Source: Actinomycetales bacterium
GTDB taxonomy: Bacteria; Actinomycetota; Actinomycetes; Mycobacteriales; Micromonosporaceae
DNA: 64,000 nucleotides
Direction: 5' to 3'
Assembly: GCA_002919305.1 (NCBI GenBank)
Contig: PKFB01000058.1
Coordinates: forward strand, 1-64,000
Of this stretch, positions 8,178-17,047 are shown one piece after another (positions within the stretch are counted from its first letter, which is position 1; the number at the start of each line of letters is the position of its first letter). The position numbers and the translations under genes are program-made. Under the pieces are notes generated by a model, which did not search any database, was not told where the DNA came from, and worked only from the letters and a program-made list of their open reading frames with translations.

Positions 8178-8927
8178 ATGACGGTGGGAACCCTGGTGCT
8201 CTTGCGGCACGGCGAGAGCGAGTGGAACGCCAAGAACCTGTTCACCGGGTGGGTCGATGTGGACCTCACCGCTAAAGGCGAGGCGGAGGCCCGACGTGGC
8301 GGTGAGCTGCTCGCCGAGCACGGCCTGCTGCCCGATGTTGTGCACACCTCTGTGCTGCGGCGCGCCATCCGGACGGCTGAGATTGCGCTGCACGCCGCCA
8401 ACCGCCACTGGATTGAGGTGAAGCGGCACTGGCGGCTGAACGAGCGGCACTACGGTGCGCTGCAGGGGAAGAACAAGAAGGAGACCCTGGAGAAGTTCGG
8501 CGAGGAGCAGTTCATGCTCTGGCGCCGCTCCTACGACACTCCGCCTCCGCCGCTGGAGGACTCGTCGGAGTACTCGCAGGTGGGTGATCCACGGTACGCC
8601 CAGCTTCCGCCGGAGCTGATGCCGCGGACCGAGTGCCTCAAGGACGTTGTCGCCCGGCTCCTGCCGTACTGGTACGACGCGATCGTGCCGGATCTACTGG
8701 CGGGTCGTACCGTGCTGGTGGCGGCGCACGGCAACTCTCTGCGCGCGCTGGTCAAGCACCTGGACCAGATCTCTGACGCTGACATCGTCGGTCTGAACAT
8801 CCCAACGGGTGTGCCGCTGCGGTACGACCTGGACGAGCAGCTGCGTCCCATCACCCCGGGCGGCACCTACCTGGACCCGGAGGCCGCTGCTGTCGCGATC
8901 GCGGCGGTCGCCAACCAGGGTCGCTGA
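8178..8927 (+). CDS. gpmA: 2,3-bisphosphoglycerate-dependent phosphoglycerate mutase
   Basis: Interconverts 3- and 2-phosphoglycerate in glycolysis and gluconeogenesis, in the cytoplasm. 249 residues, the standard length for this family. The catalytic phospho-histidine is H11 in [12 protein letters not shown], with E89 in LNERHYG as proton donor and the second His H184 in [10 protein letters not shown]. The start at 8178 has AGGA 8 bases upstream and gives the expected N-terminus; frames to 8094 are open but add unrelated sequence. Followed by a strong hairpin (8992-9019). Confidence 0.96.
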   Translation: MTVGTLVLLRHGESEWNAKNLFTGWVDVDLTAKGEAEARRGGELLAEHGLLPDVVHTSVLRRAIRTAEIALHAANRHWIEVKRHWRLNERHYGALQGKNKKETLEKFGEEQFMLWRRSYDTPPPPLEDSSEYSQVGDPRYAQLPPELMPRTECLKDVVARLLPYWYDAIVPDLLAGRTVLVAAHGNSLRALVKHLDQISDADIVGLNIPTGVPLRYDLDEQLRPITPGGTYLDPEAAAVAIAAVANQGR

Positions 8928-8991
8928 CAGGCCGTTGCGGCTGAAATCCATGTACCCAGGTCAGCGCGGACCTGAGTCACAAGCTCGTGTC

Positions 8992-9019
8992 CGCCCCGGA
9001 GCAGCGTGGCTCCGGGGCG
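8992..9019 (+). terminator. Strong hairpin after gpmA
   Basis: CGCCCCGGAGC (8992-9002) and GCTCCGGGGCG (9009-9019) form an 11-base-pair perfect GC-rich stem with a 6-base loop. No T-run follows, which is common for actinobacterial terminators. It lies 65 bases after the gpmA stop. Confidence 0.7.
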
Positions 9020-9069
9020 TCGCCTTCACCGCGACGAGCTGACTGGTTTTCCAGGGGTACGCCCGAGGA

Positions 9070-9089
9070 GTACGCCCGCGCGGGCGTAC
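9070..9089. repeat. 20-base perfect palindrome between convergent gpmA and phoU
   Basis: GTACGCCCGCGCGGGCGTAC is self-complementary over all 20 bases, with no loop. It lies between two convergent genes, 70 bases from the phoU stop. It may be part of a bidirectional terminator, but a loop-free palindrome is a better protein site than an RNA hairpin. Confidence 0.5.
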
Positions 9090-9158
9090 CGGATGATCAC
9101 CTGCGCGTGGCGGGCCGGGGACAGGTACCTGGGTGATCTGGCGTACCGGGGGAGCTGG

Positions 9159-9812
9159 TCATGACGCCGGTGGGGTGGGGTTCTCGCCGGTGACGAGGTA
9201 GATCACACGCCGGGCGGCGTTGACGGCGTGATCGGCGTACCGCTCGTAGAACCGCCCGAGGAGGGCCGCGTCCACCGCGCTTTCCACGTCGTGCGGCCAG
9301 TTTCCGAACAGCACCGTGAACATCTCCCGGTGCAGGGCGTCCATGTCGTCGTCTTCTTTCTCCAGCTCCGCCGCCCGCTTGGTGTCGTGCGTCGCCAGCA
9401 CCGACGTGATCTTCTTTGCCATGTGGTCCGCCGCGGTCGACATCTGTAGGAACACCGTCGCCAGCTCTGGCGGTACCGCCGCACTCGGGTGACGCATGAG
9501 CGCGATCTTGGCGACGTGTTGGGCGAGGTCACCCATCCGTTCGAGGTCGGCGCCGACGTGCAGCGCGGTGGTGATCCGCCGCAGATCACCGGCGACCGGT
9601 GCCTGGCGGGCCAACAGTTCGTATGCGCGGTTATCGACCTCCTGTTTGAGGGTGTCGATGCGATCGTCTTCAGCAATCACTGTTTCGGCGGCGTTCCGGT
9701 CGGCGTTCAGCAGCGCCGTTGTGGCGTTCTGCATCGCCGTGCGGGCCGCCTCGGCCATCGACACCAGGAGCTGGTTGAGCTCCTCCAGGCCGGCCTCGAA
9801 CGCTTCACGCAT
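9159..9812 (-). CDS. phoU: PhoU-type phosphate signalling regulator
   Basis: 217 residues from the ATG at 9812 (GTGGGGG just upstream). Two tandem three-helix PhoU domains: ALLNADRNAAETVIAEDDRIDTL with GADLERMGDLAQHVAKI in the first, and LEKEDDDMDALHREMF with GRFYERYADHAVNAARRVIY in the second. PhoU couples the Pst phosphate transporter to its histidine kinase and keeps the Pho response off when phosphate is plentiful. It is divergent from senX3-regX3, which is the expected partner system; the gap between them carries a PHO-box-like repeat. Confidence 0.93.
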   Translation of the reverse strand: MREAFEAGLEELNQLLVSMAEAARTAMQNATTALLNADRNAAETVIAEDDRIDTLKQEVDNRAYELLARQAPVAGDLRRITTALHVGADLERMGDLAQHVAKIALMRHPSAAVPPELATVFLQMSTAADHMAKKITSVLATHDTKRAAELEKEDDDMDALHREMFTVLFGNWPHDVESAVDAALLGRFYERYADHAVNAARRVIYLVTGENPTPPAS

Positions 9813-9885
9813 GCCATACCCCCACGTGCTGTCTGATGAGCAATCCTCACAGAGGTCAGGGCATGACACTCAGGTGCGGGCCACA

Positions 9886-9918
9886 CCTTGATGAACGCGC
9901 GCGGTCTCAGCGGTGAAC
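9886..9918 (-). promoter_or_regulatory. PHO-box-like direct repeat between phoU and senX3
   Basis: Read on the minus strand, GTTCACCGCTG (9918-9908) and GTTCATCAAGG (9896-9886) are two 11-base units separated by exactly one unmatched 11-base unit. PHO boxes of actinobacteria are built of 11-base direct repeats beginning GTTCA, so spacing and sequence both fit. The position, between phoU and senX3-regX3, fits autoregulation. The middle unit is degenerate, so the site may be weak. Confidence 0.4.
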
Positions 9919-9990
9919 ATTCTCCGACTCGTGTCCGATATGGTATGATTTGTCGCTTCACGTTTCCGTAACCCGGCCTACCATCGCTGC

Positions 9991-11349
9991 GTGGACGTGA
10001 CCCAGGCGTTCGCCGTTGGCGCTGGTGCCGGCGTGCTTGTCGGTGCTCTCGCCGGCGTACTCGCGGTGTGGAACAACCGACGCCCAACGCCGACTGACGC
10101 CGATGACCAAACGCTTGGGCACGCGACTGCGGGCACGGCAAGGGGGCCTGCCATGGGGGGTACAGGTGCCATGGGGGGTACAGGAATGAAGTGCCCGGAA
10201 AAAACAGGGGGAGCGGACAACGACCTGGGAACCCTCGCCACCGACAGCCTCGACGCGTTACGCGCTGGCGTTCTGGTGCTCGCGCCCGGCGATGAGGTGG
10301 TCTTCGCCAATCGCTCCGCCCGCACCATGGGCCTGGTCACCACCGAGCTGCGGGGAATCAACACGGGGCGGTGGCGGATCGCGCATTCGGTGCTGCGTTC
10401 CCTTGCCGAGCAGGTACGCCAAAGCGGTGCGGTCCGTGACGTTGAACTGGAACTGCCCCTCGCTCCCGGCGTGGATCCCGAGGCCACAGGGGGCCGCGAC
10501 TGGTTCGGGGTCAGGGTGAGCGTCGCCCCACTCGAGAACGGACACGTGGCCGTCGAGGTGGAGGACGTCACCGAGGCCCACCGGGTGGCGCGGGTCCGCC
10601 GGGACTTCGTCGCCAACGTCAGCCACGAACTGAAGACCCCGGTCGGCGCCCTGCAACTGTTGTCCGAGGCTCTCCTGGACGCCCTCGACGATCCGGAGGC
10701 GGCGCGACGCTTCGCGGAACGGATCCACCACGAGTCCAACCGGTTGGGGCGGCTGGTGAGCGAACTGCTGGAGCTGTCGCGACTCCAAGGCGGGGAGCCG
10801 CTGCCGCAGCCTGAGCCGGTGAGTGTGGACCGGATCATCAACGAAGTGCTTGACCGCAGCCGGACCGCGGCCAGCGCCAAGAACATCACCATCGTCCCGG
10901 TGGGGCAGCGCGGGCTGATCATCCACGGCACCGAACGGCAACTGGTGACAGCGCTCGCGAACCTGGTCGACAACGCGATCGCCTACAGCCCTGAAAACAC
11001 GGTCGTCACGATCTCCGCGTCCTGGGAGCAGGACAAGGTCGAGCTCTCCGTCATCGACGAGGGGATCGGGATCGCGCCCGAGGACCAAAAGCGGATCTTC
11101 GAGCGTTTCTACCGCGCAGACCCGGCGCGTTCCCGCGCCACCGGTGGGACCGGTCTAGGACTCGCCATCGTCAAACACATCGCTACCAACCATGGTGGGC
11201 AGGTCAGTGTTACGAGCACCGTTGGAAAAGGGTCGAAATTTACCCTCCGGCTTCCCGGCAGTCCTCCCGGAGCCACGTCTGAGGAACGTTACTCGTCTGA
11301 GATCTCAGAACAGGATCAATCAGTTAACCGCACGGGGGCGGGAACGTGA
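9991..11349 (+). CDS. senX3: Phosphate-sensing histidine kinase SenX3 (PhoR-type)
   Basis: 452 residues. One N-terminal membrane helix (about 7-27), a PAS-like domain (about 85-195), then the dimerisation/phospho-acceptor helix with H212 in VSHELKTPVG, and a HATPase with the N box (LVDNAIAYSP), G1 (DEGIGIAPEDQ), F (FYRAD) and G2 (GGTGLGLAIVKH) motifs. It phosphorylates RegX3 when phosphate is low; PhoU and Pst hold it off. A Gly-rich linker (AMGGTGAMGGTGMKC, near 54-68) follows the membrane helix and contains a short repeat. The GTG at 9991 has no strong ribosome-binding site. Confidence 0.93.
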   Translation: MDVTQAFAVGAGAGVLVGALAGVLAVWNNRRPTPTDADDQTLGHATAGTARGPAMGGTGAMGGTGMKCPEKTGGADNDLGTLATDSLDALRAGVLVLAPGDEVVFANRSARTMGLVTTELRGINTGRWRIAHSVLRSLAEQVRQSGAVRDVELELPLAPGVDPEATGGRDWFGVRVSVAPLENGHVAVEVEDVTEAHRVARVRRDFVANVSHELKTPVGALQLLSEALLDALDDPEAARRFAERIHHESNRLGRLVSELLELSRLQGGEPLPQPEPVSVDRIINEVLDRSRTAASAKNITIVPVGQRGLIIHGTERQLVTALANLVDNAIAYSPENTVVTISASWEQDKVELSVIDEGIGIAPEDQKRIFERFYRADPARSRATGGTGLGLAIVKHIATNHGGQVSVTSTVGKGSKFTLRLPGSPPGATSEERYSSEISEQDQSVNRTGAGT

Positions 11350-11351
11350 CA

Positions 11352-11401
11352 TCGACAGGTACGCCGACAGGCGCACCGATAGGGCCGATAGGACCGATAG
11401 G
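11352..11401 (+). repeat. Short tandem repeats in the senX3-regX3 gap
   Basis: Five copies of YCGAYAGG start at 11352, 11364, 11376, 11385 and 11394. The first three are spaced by 12 bases and the last three by 9. They fill half of the 97-base gap between senX3 and regX3. All spacings are multiples of 3, although the stretch lies outside both annotated genes. Mycobacteria also carry repeats (MIRU) in this same gap, but with unrelated sequence. Confidence 0.7.
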
Positions 11402-11446
11402 TACGCCCGCCACGCGCGTAGAACCGCTATCAAGGGAAGGACGTCC

Positions 11447-12127
11447 GTGACCCGCGTTCTCGTCGTGGAGGACGAAGAGTCGTTCTCCGACGCGCTGTCG
11501 TACATGCTCCGCAAGGAGGGCTTCGAGGTTTCTGTCGCGACCACCGGCACTGAGGCGCTGACCGAGTACGAGCGTTCCGGAGCCGACATCGTGCTGCTCG
11601 ACCTGATGCTCCCGGAGATGTCTGGCAGTGAGGTGTGTCGGCAGCTGCGGCGGCGGTCGAATGTGCCGATCATCATGGTCACGGCCCGAGACAGTGAGAT
11701 CGACAAGGTGGTCGGGCTGGAGATCGGCGCCGATGACTATGTCACCAAGCCGTACTCGCCCCGGGAGCTGGTGGCCCGGATCCGGGCGGTACTGCGCAGG
11801 CGCAGCGACCCCGGCGACCTGGCCCCGACGACCCTGGAAGCCGGGCCGGTCCGGATGGATGTCGACCGGCACGTGGTGACGGTGCGCGGCGAAGTGATTC
11901 AACTGCCCCTGAAGGAGTTCGAGCTGCTGGAGATGTTCCTGCGCAACGCGGGACGGGTGCTTACCCGAGGGCAGTTGATCGACCGGGTGTGGGGAGCCGA
12001 CTACGTCGGCGACACCAAGACTCTGGACGTGCACGTCAAGCGGCTGCGCTCCAAGATCGAGCCGGAGCCATCGCAGCCCCGCCACATCGTCACCGTCCGC
12101 GGCCTGGGGTACAAGTTCGAACCCTGA
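11447..12127 (+). CDS. regX3: Phosphate response regulator RegX3 (OmpR/PhoB family)
   Basis: 226 residues. Receiver domain with phospho-acceptor D52 (DIVLLDLMLPEMSG), acidic pocket VVEDEE, switch Thr in MVTARDS, and Lys in VTKPYSP. The C-terminal winged helix (about 130-226) has the recognition segment DTKTLDVHVKRLRSKIE. It binds PHO-box-like direct repeats and activates phosphate-scavenging genes. The GTG start at 11447 is preceded by AAGGGAAGG; the frame is open far upstream through the tandem repeats, but those residues are not RegX3-like. Confidence 0.95.
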   Translation: MTRVLVVEDEESFSDALSYMLRKEGFEVSVATTGTEALTEYERSGADIVLLDLMLPEMSGSEVCRQLRRRSNVPIIMVTARDSEIDKVVGLEIGADDYVTKPYSPRELVARIRAVLRRRSDPGDLAPTTLEAGPVRMDVDRHVVTVRGEVIQLPLKEFELLEMFLRNAGRVLTRGQLIDRVWGADYVGDTKTLDVHVKRLRSKIEPEPSQPRHIVTVRGLGYKFEP

Positions 12128-12249
12128 CCCGCACGCTTCCAACGCGGGGCGCGTATCCCTGCGGGACAGTGCGGTGGGCCGCCGGCCCGGTCTGCAGGTG
12201 CCGAGGTCGCCGGCCCTGCTTGTTGCACCTTGCTTTTACAGGCCCTGTC

Positions 12250-12280
12250 TGTCAGGCCTGCCGGTCCTTGTCAGGCCTGC
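12250..12280 (+). repeat. Direct repeat after regX3
   Basis: TGTCAGGCCTGC occurs at 12250-12261 and again at 12269-12280, in the 281-base gap between the convergent regX3 and the cysteine-rich protein gene. AGGCCT itself is a palindrome. Nothing else was recognised in this gap beyond a small GGGCC-GCC-GGCCC hairpin at 12176-12188. Confidence 0.45.
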
Positions 12281-12408
12281 TTGTCGTTCTTGTCGTTGGC
12301 CGCGGTGAGCGTCAACGGGCGAGGCCGTCGGTTGGCTGCGGCTCGTTGCGGCTGGTGAGAGGGGTGGTTGGGAGGACGGCGGGGAGAGCCTGGTAAGGCC
12401 GGGAGCGG

Positions 12409-13242
12409 TCAGGCTTTACGCCCCTGTTTCTGCGCCACGGCGGTCGCCGGATGCGGCGCCACCAGTCCCTGCTGAGCCCGGGCATCGCACAGCTTGGCCA
12501 GCACCGCGTACGCCTGCTCACCGATCAACTCGATCAGCTCCGGTTTGTACTTCTGGTACAGGAACTCCTCTCCGATATGGGCCTCGGGTGAGGAGGTGCA
12601 CCACCAGCGCAGGTCGTGGCCCCCTTCGCCCCAGCTGCGCCGATCAAACTCGGTGATGGTGGACACCAGGACCCGGGTGCCGTCGGGTCGGTCCACCCAA
12701 TCCTGTTCCCGGCGGATCGGCAACTGCCAGCACACATCCGGCTTGTAGCGCATCGGATGCACGCCATCCCGCAACGCCTGGGCGTGCAAGGCGCAGCCAT
12801 ACCCGCCAGGGAACCCTTCCCGGTTGTGGAACACACAAGCGCCGTCGATCACCAAGGTGCGGAGAGCCGGTTCACCGTTAAGCTCGTCCTGCTCGGTGTA
12901 GTTAGCGAAGCCGCGGGTGTAGTACTGCCAGGTCTCGGGCGTCAGGCGCCGCACCGCCTGGCGTACCCGTTTCTGATCCGCGGTGTCGGTGAAGTACGCG
13001 CCGTAGGAGCAGCACCCGTCCTTCTGCCCGTCGACCACGATGCCGTGGCATCCCCGGCCGAATAGGCAGGTCCAACGGGACAACAGCCACGTCAGGTCGG
13101 CGCGGATGACATGCTCAGGGTCGGCCGGATCACTGAATTCCACCCATTCGCGGGGGAAATCTAGCTCCGTTTCGCGGTCACGGGGCTCATCCGGCGTATG
13201 AACCGACACCCGAAGCCTGGTACGCGGGGAGGAGCGTGCCAC
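12409..13242 (-). CDS. Conserved cysteine-rich protein of unknown function (Rv0495c-like by position)
   Basis: 277 residues with Cys in clusters: [20 protein letters not shown] near residues 59-78, then [27 protein letters not shown] and WWCTSS. The pattern resembles metal-chelating families of the YkgJ/DUF3109 sort, so a Zn or Fe-S site is plausible but unproven. No signal peptide or membrane segment. It lies between regX3 and ppx, where M. tuberculosis has Rv0495c, so it is likely a conserved member of this block. The GTG at 13242 is the most upstream start; internal GTG codons are alternatives. Confidence 0.7.
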   Translation of the reverse strand: MARSSPRTRLRVSVHTPDEPRDRETELDFPREWVEFSDPADPEHVIRADLTWLLSRWTCLFGRGCHGIVVDGQKDGCCSYGAYFTDTADQKRVRQAVRRLTPETWQYYTRGFANYTEQDELNGEPALRTLVIDGACVFHNREGFPGGYGCALHAQALRDGVHPMRYKPDVCWQLPIRREQDWVDRPDGTRVLVSTITEFDRRSWGEGGHDLRWWCTSSPEAHIGEEFLYQKYKPELIELIGEQAYAVLAKLCDARAQQGLVAPHPATAVAQKQGRKA

Positions 13243-13266
13243 TCAGTCAGCCTACGCTTATGCGCT

Positions 13267-13947
13267 GTGACTGAGGACCTAAGCGAGGAAGTCTCCACCA
13301 TCGAGTCGCTGCGCGCGCTCGCGTTGGAGCATGGATTCGACTACGCCAGCGGCGACCCGTCCCTGGTGGACCGCTGGTCGGCGCCTCCCTTTTCTGACTT
13401 CGGGCACCGCCGCGCGCTGGATGTGGTTTACGGAGAACGGGACGGCTTTCCGGTGGTGGCCTTCCGGTTCGTGGTGGGGGAGAGTGCCCGGGACGGCAAA
13501 GCCGAAGCCTCCTACGGCGGCGGTATCCGGATGACGCTGCCTGCGGTGCAGCGCTCTCACCTGGTGGTCGCTGTGGCGCTGCCAGGCCCGCTGCCTCGAG
13601 TCAGCCTGGTACCGACCGACGACCCGGTGGATGACGACCCGTTCGGGTACGTGTTTGAAACCGAAGACGAAGGCTTGGCGGCCCGGTACGACGTGTACGG
13701 CGTCGACGGCGACGCGGCCAGCGCGCTCCTGCACCTGGACGCGGTGACGGCGATCCGTAAGCACCGGACGGTGGACTGGCGACTGGACGGCAGAGACCTG
13801 CTGGCGGTGGAGCCCGCCGACGCGCCGGAGCGGTCGGTGGAAGAGATCTTGGAGACTATCGACGCCCTGACCACCATCGCGAAGGGCATCCCCACGGATC
13901 TGTACGGCAAGTACTCGCCGCGGCGTACCTATCCGCCCCGGGACTGA
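13267..13947 (+). CDS. Hypothetical protein, 226 residues
   Basis: GTG start at 13267 with TACGCT about 8 bases upstream, which would make the mRNA leaderless. The protein alternates strands and helices: GHRRALDVVYGERDGFPVVAF and a central RSHLVVAVALPGPLPRVSLV are typical of a soluble alpha/beta fold. Its C-terminal end (VEEILETIDALTTIAKGIPTDL) is a helix. It has no cysteines, signal peptide or membrane segment. I do not recognise the family. Divergent from the cysteine-rich gene, 24 bases away. Confidence 0.65.
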   Translation: MTEDLSEEVSTIESLRALALEHGFDYASGDPSLVDRWSAPPFSDFGHRRALDVVYGERDGFPVVAFRFVVGESARDGKAEASYGGGIRMTLPAVQRSHLVVAVALPGPLPRVSLVPTDDPVDDDPFGYVFETEDEGLAARYDVYGVDGDAASALLHLDAVTAIRKHRTVDWRLDGRDLLAVEPADAPERSVEEILETIDALTTIAKGIPTDLYGKYSPRRTYPPRD

Positions 13948-14019
13948 AAGCCGCTGAGCGTCCGTCGCGTCCGCTGCGTGCCGGCTAGGCATCTGGCCAT
14001 GTGGGCATAACGTTCCCTC

Positions 14020-14946
14020 ATGCGTCTTGGAGTACTCGACGTCGGGTCCAACACCATTCACCTGCTGGTGGTGGACGCTCACCGGGGCGCACATCCATGG
14101 CCGGCGTACTCGGAGAAGACCGTGCTGCGGCTGGCCGAGCAGATCACACCCGACGGCAACCTCTCCGAGGCGGGCGCGGACGCCCTGGTGGCGGCCGTCG
14201 CCAAGGCGCGTGAAGCAGCCGACCGGCTCGGGGTGGATGATCTGCTGGCCTTCGCCACCTCAGCGGTCCGGGACGCGCGTAACGCCGGTGAGGTGCTGGA
14301 TCAGGTGCGGCAACAGACCGGCGTCAACCTCGCGGTGCTCTCCGGCCCTGACGAGGCCCGACTGACTTTCCTGGCGGTACGCCGATGGTTCGGCTGGTCA
14401 GCGGGGCGGCTGCTGGTGCTCGACGTCGGAGGCGGTTCCCTGGAGATCGCCGCCGGGATCGATGAGACGCCGGATACCGCGCTGTCGCTGCCGTTGGGTG
14501 CGGGCAGACTGACCAGGGAGCGCCTGTCGGGGGACCCGCCGCCGGCATCCCAGGTAGAGAACCTGTTTGCCTACGTCACCACGAGCCTGCGGGAGGCGTC
14601 TCTGCCTGACACCCGGGAGATCGACCGTGTGGTGGGGACTTCCAAAACCTTCCGGACCCTGGCCCGGCTGACAGGGGCGGCGCCATCAGAGGCCGGACTG
14701 CGGATACGCCGGGTCCTGTCCCTGCACGGGCTTCGACAGATCGCCGGGTTCATCCGCCGGATCCCCTCCGCCGGCCTCGCGGAGCTGGACGGGGTGAGCC
14801 CGGTTCGCGCCCACCAGCTCCTGGCCGGCGCGGTGGTCGCGGAGGCGACCATGGAGCAACTGGGGGTCACGGAGCTGGAGATCTGCCCGTGGGCGCTGCG
14901 GGAGGGAGTGATCCTGCGACGCCTGGATCAGCTGGGTGATTCGTGA
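14020..14946 (+). CDS. ppx: Ppx/GppA-family exopolyphosphatase
   Basis: 308 residues, ASKHA phosphotransferase fold. N-terminal phosphate loop [17 protein letters not shown] (3-19), a second loop [15 protein letters not shown] near residues 129-143, and the conserved region [13 protein letters not shown]. Members hydrolyse inorganic polyphosphate or pppGpp; this short single-module form (about 310 residues) is the usual actinobacterial type. The position beside the senX3-regX3 phosphate system fits polyphosphate turnover. ATG at 14020 lies just after a CATAAC -10-like box, so the message may be leaderless. Confidence 0.88.
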   Translation: MRLGVLDVGSNTIHLLVVDAHRGAHPWPAYSEKTVLRLAEQITPDGNLSEAGADALVAAVAKAREAADRLGVDDLLAFATSAVRDARNAGEVLDQVRQQTGVNLAVLSGPDEARLTFLAVRRWFGWSAGRLLVLDVGGGSLEIAAGIDETPDTALSLPLGAGRLTRERLSGDPPPASQVENLFAYVTTSLREASLPDTREIDRVVGTSKTFRTLARLTGAAPSEAGLRIRRVLSLHGLRQIAGFIRRIPSAGLAELDGVSPVRAHQLLAGAVVAEATMEQLGVTELEICPWALREGVILRRLDQLGDS

Positions 14947-15056
14947 CCATCAGGCGGTTTATAAGTGGGCTGCCGCGCGTGTGGTTCGTGTCTTATGTCA
15001 CTGCCCGTGCACGGCGGATGCCGGCGACAGATGCATGCCGGAGCTACCCTAGGGCC

Positions 15057-15884
15057 GTGAAACCTTCTGCGGCTCCGGACATTCCGGTCATCTTGTCTAC
15101 GTCATCGGTGTATCCGGAGCCTACCCCCGCGGCTTTCGAGATCGCGGCGAAGCTGGGCTTCGACGGCGTTGAGGTCATGGTGTGGACCGACGGCGCCAGC
15201 CAGGACGCCGACATTCTCGACCGGCTCTCCCGCCACTACGGCGTCCCCGTCATGGCGGTCCACGCCCCCTGCCTGCTGGTCACCCAGCGGGTGTGGAGCC
15301 CGGACCCATGGGTGCGGCTGCGACGAGCCGTCGAGATGGCCGCTGACCTGGGAGCGGGCACCGTGGTGGTGCACCCGCCTTTTATCTGGCAGCGGGAGTA
15401 CGCGCGTACCTTTGCTGACGGTCTGGACGATCTCGCCGAGAAGTTCCCCTCGGTGAAGATCGCTGTGGAGAACATGTACCCGGTGCGGATGGCGCGGCGC
15501 GAGTTTATCCTCTACTCCCCGCATTGGGACCCGACCACCACCGGCTACGCCAACTACACCCTGGACATCTCGCACTGTGCCGCCTCCCGCGCCGATGCCG
15601 TGGAGATAGCAGGCCGCATGGGTGACGCCTTGGCGCACCTGCATCTGGGAGACGGCAGCGGCGCAGGCCGCGACGAGCACCTGGTTCCCGGGCGGGGGAC
15701 CCAGCCCTGCGCCGAGGTGCTGGAGCTGCTGGCGGGACGGAAGTTCGGTGGCACCGTCTCCTTGGAGGTGACCACCCGCAAGGCGGCGAGCCGGCAGCAG
15801 CGGGAAGCCGATCTGGCCGAGTCGCTGGCTTTCGCGCGCCGTCACCTGTCGATCGACAGCGCTATCGACGCTCTCGACGCCTAG
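15057..15884 (+). CDS. TIM-barrel protein of the sugar phosphate isomerase/epimerase family
   Basis: 275 residues. AP endonuclease 2-like TIM barrel: strand-1 [66 protein letters not shown] and VSLEVTT carry the expected Glu, His and Asp metal ligands. The reaction is not identifiable from sequence. The GTG at 15057 has TACCCT 7 bases upstream (leaderless type); an ATG at 15018 is an alternative. Its place after ppx matches Rv0498. Confidence 0.85.
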   Translation: MKPSAAPDIPVILSTSSVYPEPTPAAFEIAAKLGFDGVEVMVWTDGASQDADILDRLSRHYGVPVMAVHAPCLLVTQRVWSPDPWVRLRRAVEMAADLGAGTVVVHPPFIWQREYARTFADGLDDLAEKFPSVKIAVENMYPVRMARREFILYSPHWDPTTTGYANYTLDISHCAASRADAVEIAGRMGDALAHLHLGDGSGAGRDEHLVPGRGTQPCAEVLELLAGRKFGGTVSLEVTTRKAASRQQREADLAESLAFARRHLSIDSAIDALDA

Positions 15885-16082
15885 GCGTTTCAGAGCCTTC
15901 GGTTACTTTTTCAGTACGCTTTGCTTGTTTGCGAGAGTTTTCTTATAGAAAGTCCATGTTTTCCGTTATGGGAAAATCTTCCGTAGGTTCTATAAGGCAT
16001 TTGTTGCGAATGCGGTGTCGGGTAACTGACTCATTCTGATCGCTATGCCCCTTGTTGCTCTCCGATCTTATTTCATTACTAC

Positions 16083-17040
16083 GTGTTCGGTTGGTCGGAG
16101 GAGCGTCGATGGCGAAGGGGGGCCTCCGCTGGGCTGCTAGATGAGCAACGCAGTCAGTCGGTGTTCAAACATAAGATTCTCAACACCTATATCGTGCCCT
16201 TTTGCGACTATGACAGGATCGCAGGTGGAAGATCGCCGGGTAGTGATCCTGGATGTTTCGCTGGACGCGGCCGCTATCCGAACGGCGAGCCCGCATCAGG
16301 GGAACTGTTTTTTGCAGGCATTGCTCAAGGCGCCGGCAGTGAACATCGAGTCGGTGCTGATCAAGAAAAACCGATCCAATTTCACAAAACTCGCCGCGTT
16401 GGTCGACGAGTATCGGGATCAGGGGGTCCGAGCGGTAGCGCTTTTCGGGGAAGTACTTGACCATCTTCTGATGGTGGTGCAACAGGCTACTGGTGCGCCG
16501 CTGTTTATGTTTCTCGACCCATGCGGGGCGGGTGTCCCGTACGCCGACCTAGTGAAGGTGCTGTCCGGCCCATGTCGAGAGGTCAGGCCAGCGACTGAAG
16601 TGTTACTTAACTTCAGCGCTGATCTGACGCGCAGAACAGCGGGTGTTTTGAACGCCGACCGAGAACGACGATAAGGACGCGTTGTTTAGCTTTACAGAAA
16701 CCGTAGAGCATCAGATTGAGGCTGAGCAGACCTCCGCTCAAGAGCGAATTGTCCGTAACCTACGCCGTCTTCTTATAACGAAGAAAACCGTTAAGTGTGT
16801 CAATGAGCCCTGGGCGATCTTCGGGGATCAGTACGGTGTGGCTACGGAGTCGACAGTACGGAAGGCTGTGCATGCGTTGGAGAGTGCAGGCGAGTTAGTG
16901 GTGACGGTTAAGAGTAAGCAGTTGCGGGATATGGTTATCCTTCGCCCTCCGTATGAGCGACGAGCGTTAGCGAGTGCATGTCATCTTCGAGGAGTGTTGG
17001 ACAAGGAGGGAGAGGTACCTTTCAACATCTTTCAAGCGGT
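16083..17040 (+). pseudogene. Decayed tcmP (three-Cys-motif partner) gene, multiple frameshifts
   Basis: Pieces of one TcmP-like protein lie in order but in different frames. Frame of 16083: LLDEQRSQSVFKHKILNTY, the usual opening. Frame of 16141: DRRVVILD. Back to the first: CFAGRGRYPNGEPASGE, matching the GFAGPGRY motif. Then 16330-16674: AVNIESVLIKKN, LFMFLDPCGAGVPYADL and EVLLNFSADLTRR. After a stop at 16674, frame 3 from 16682 carries a winged-helix-like tail (DQYGVATESTVRKAVHAL). That needs at least four frame changes, and the total is shorter than an intact gene, which I recall as about 350-400 codons. The 3' boundary is approximate; the frame continues into the antisense of the DUF5131 remnant. 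Confidence 0.7.
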
Positions 17041-17047
17041 GGTCGAC

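Noticed and set aside
9944-9949. TATGAT as a -10 box for senX3
   Set aside because: No matching -35 at a workable distance; too weak to list.
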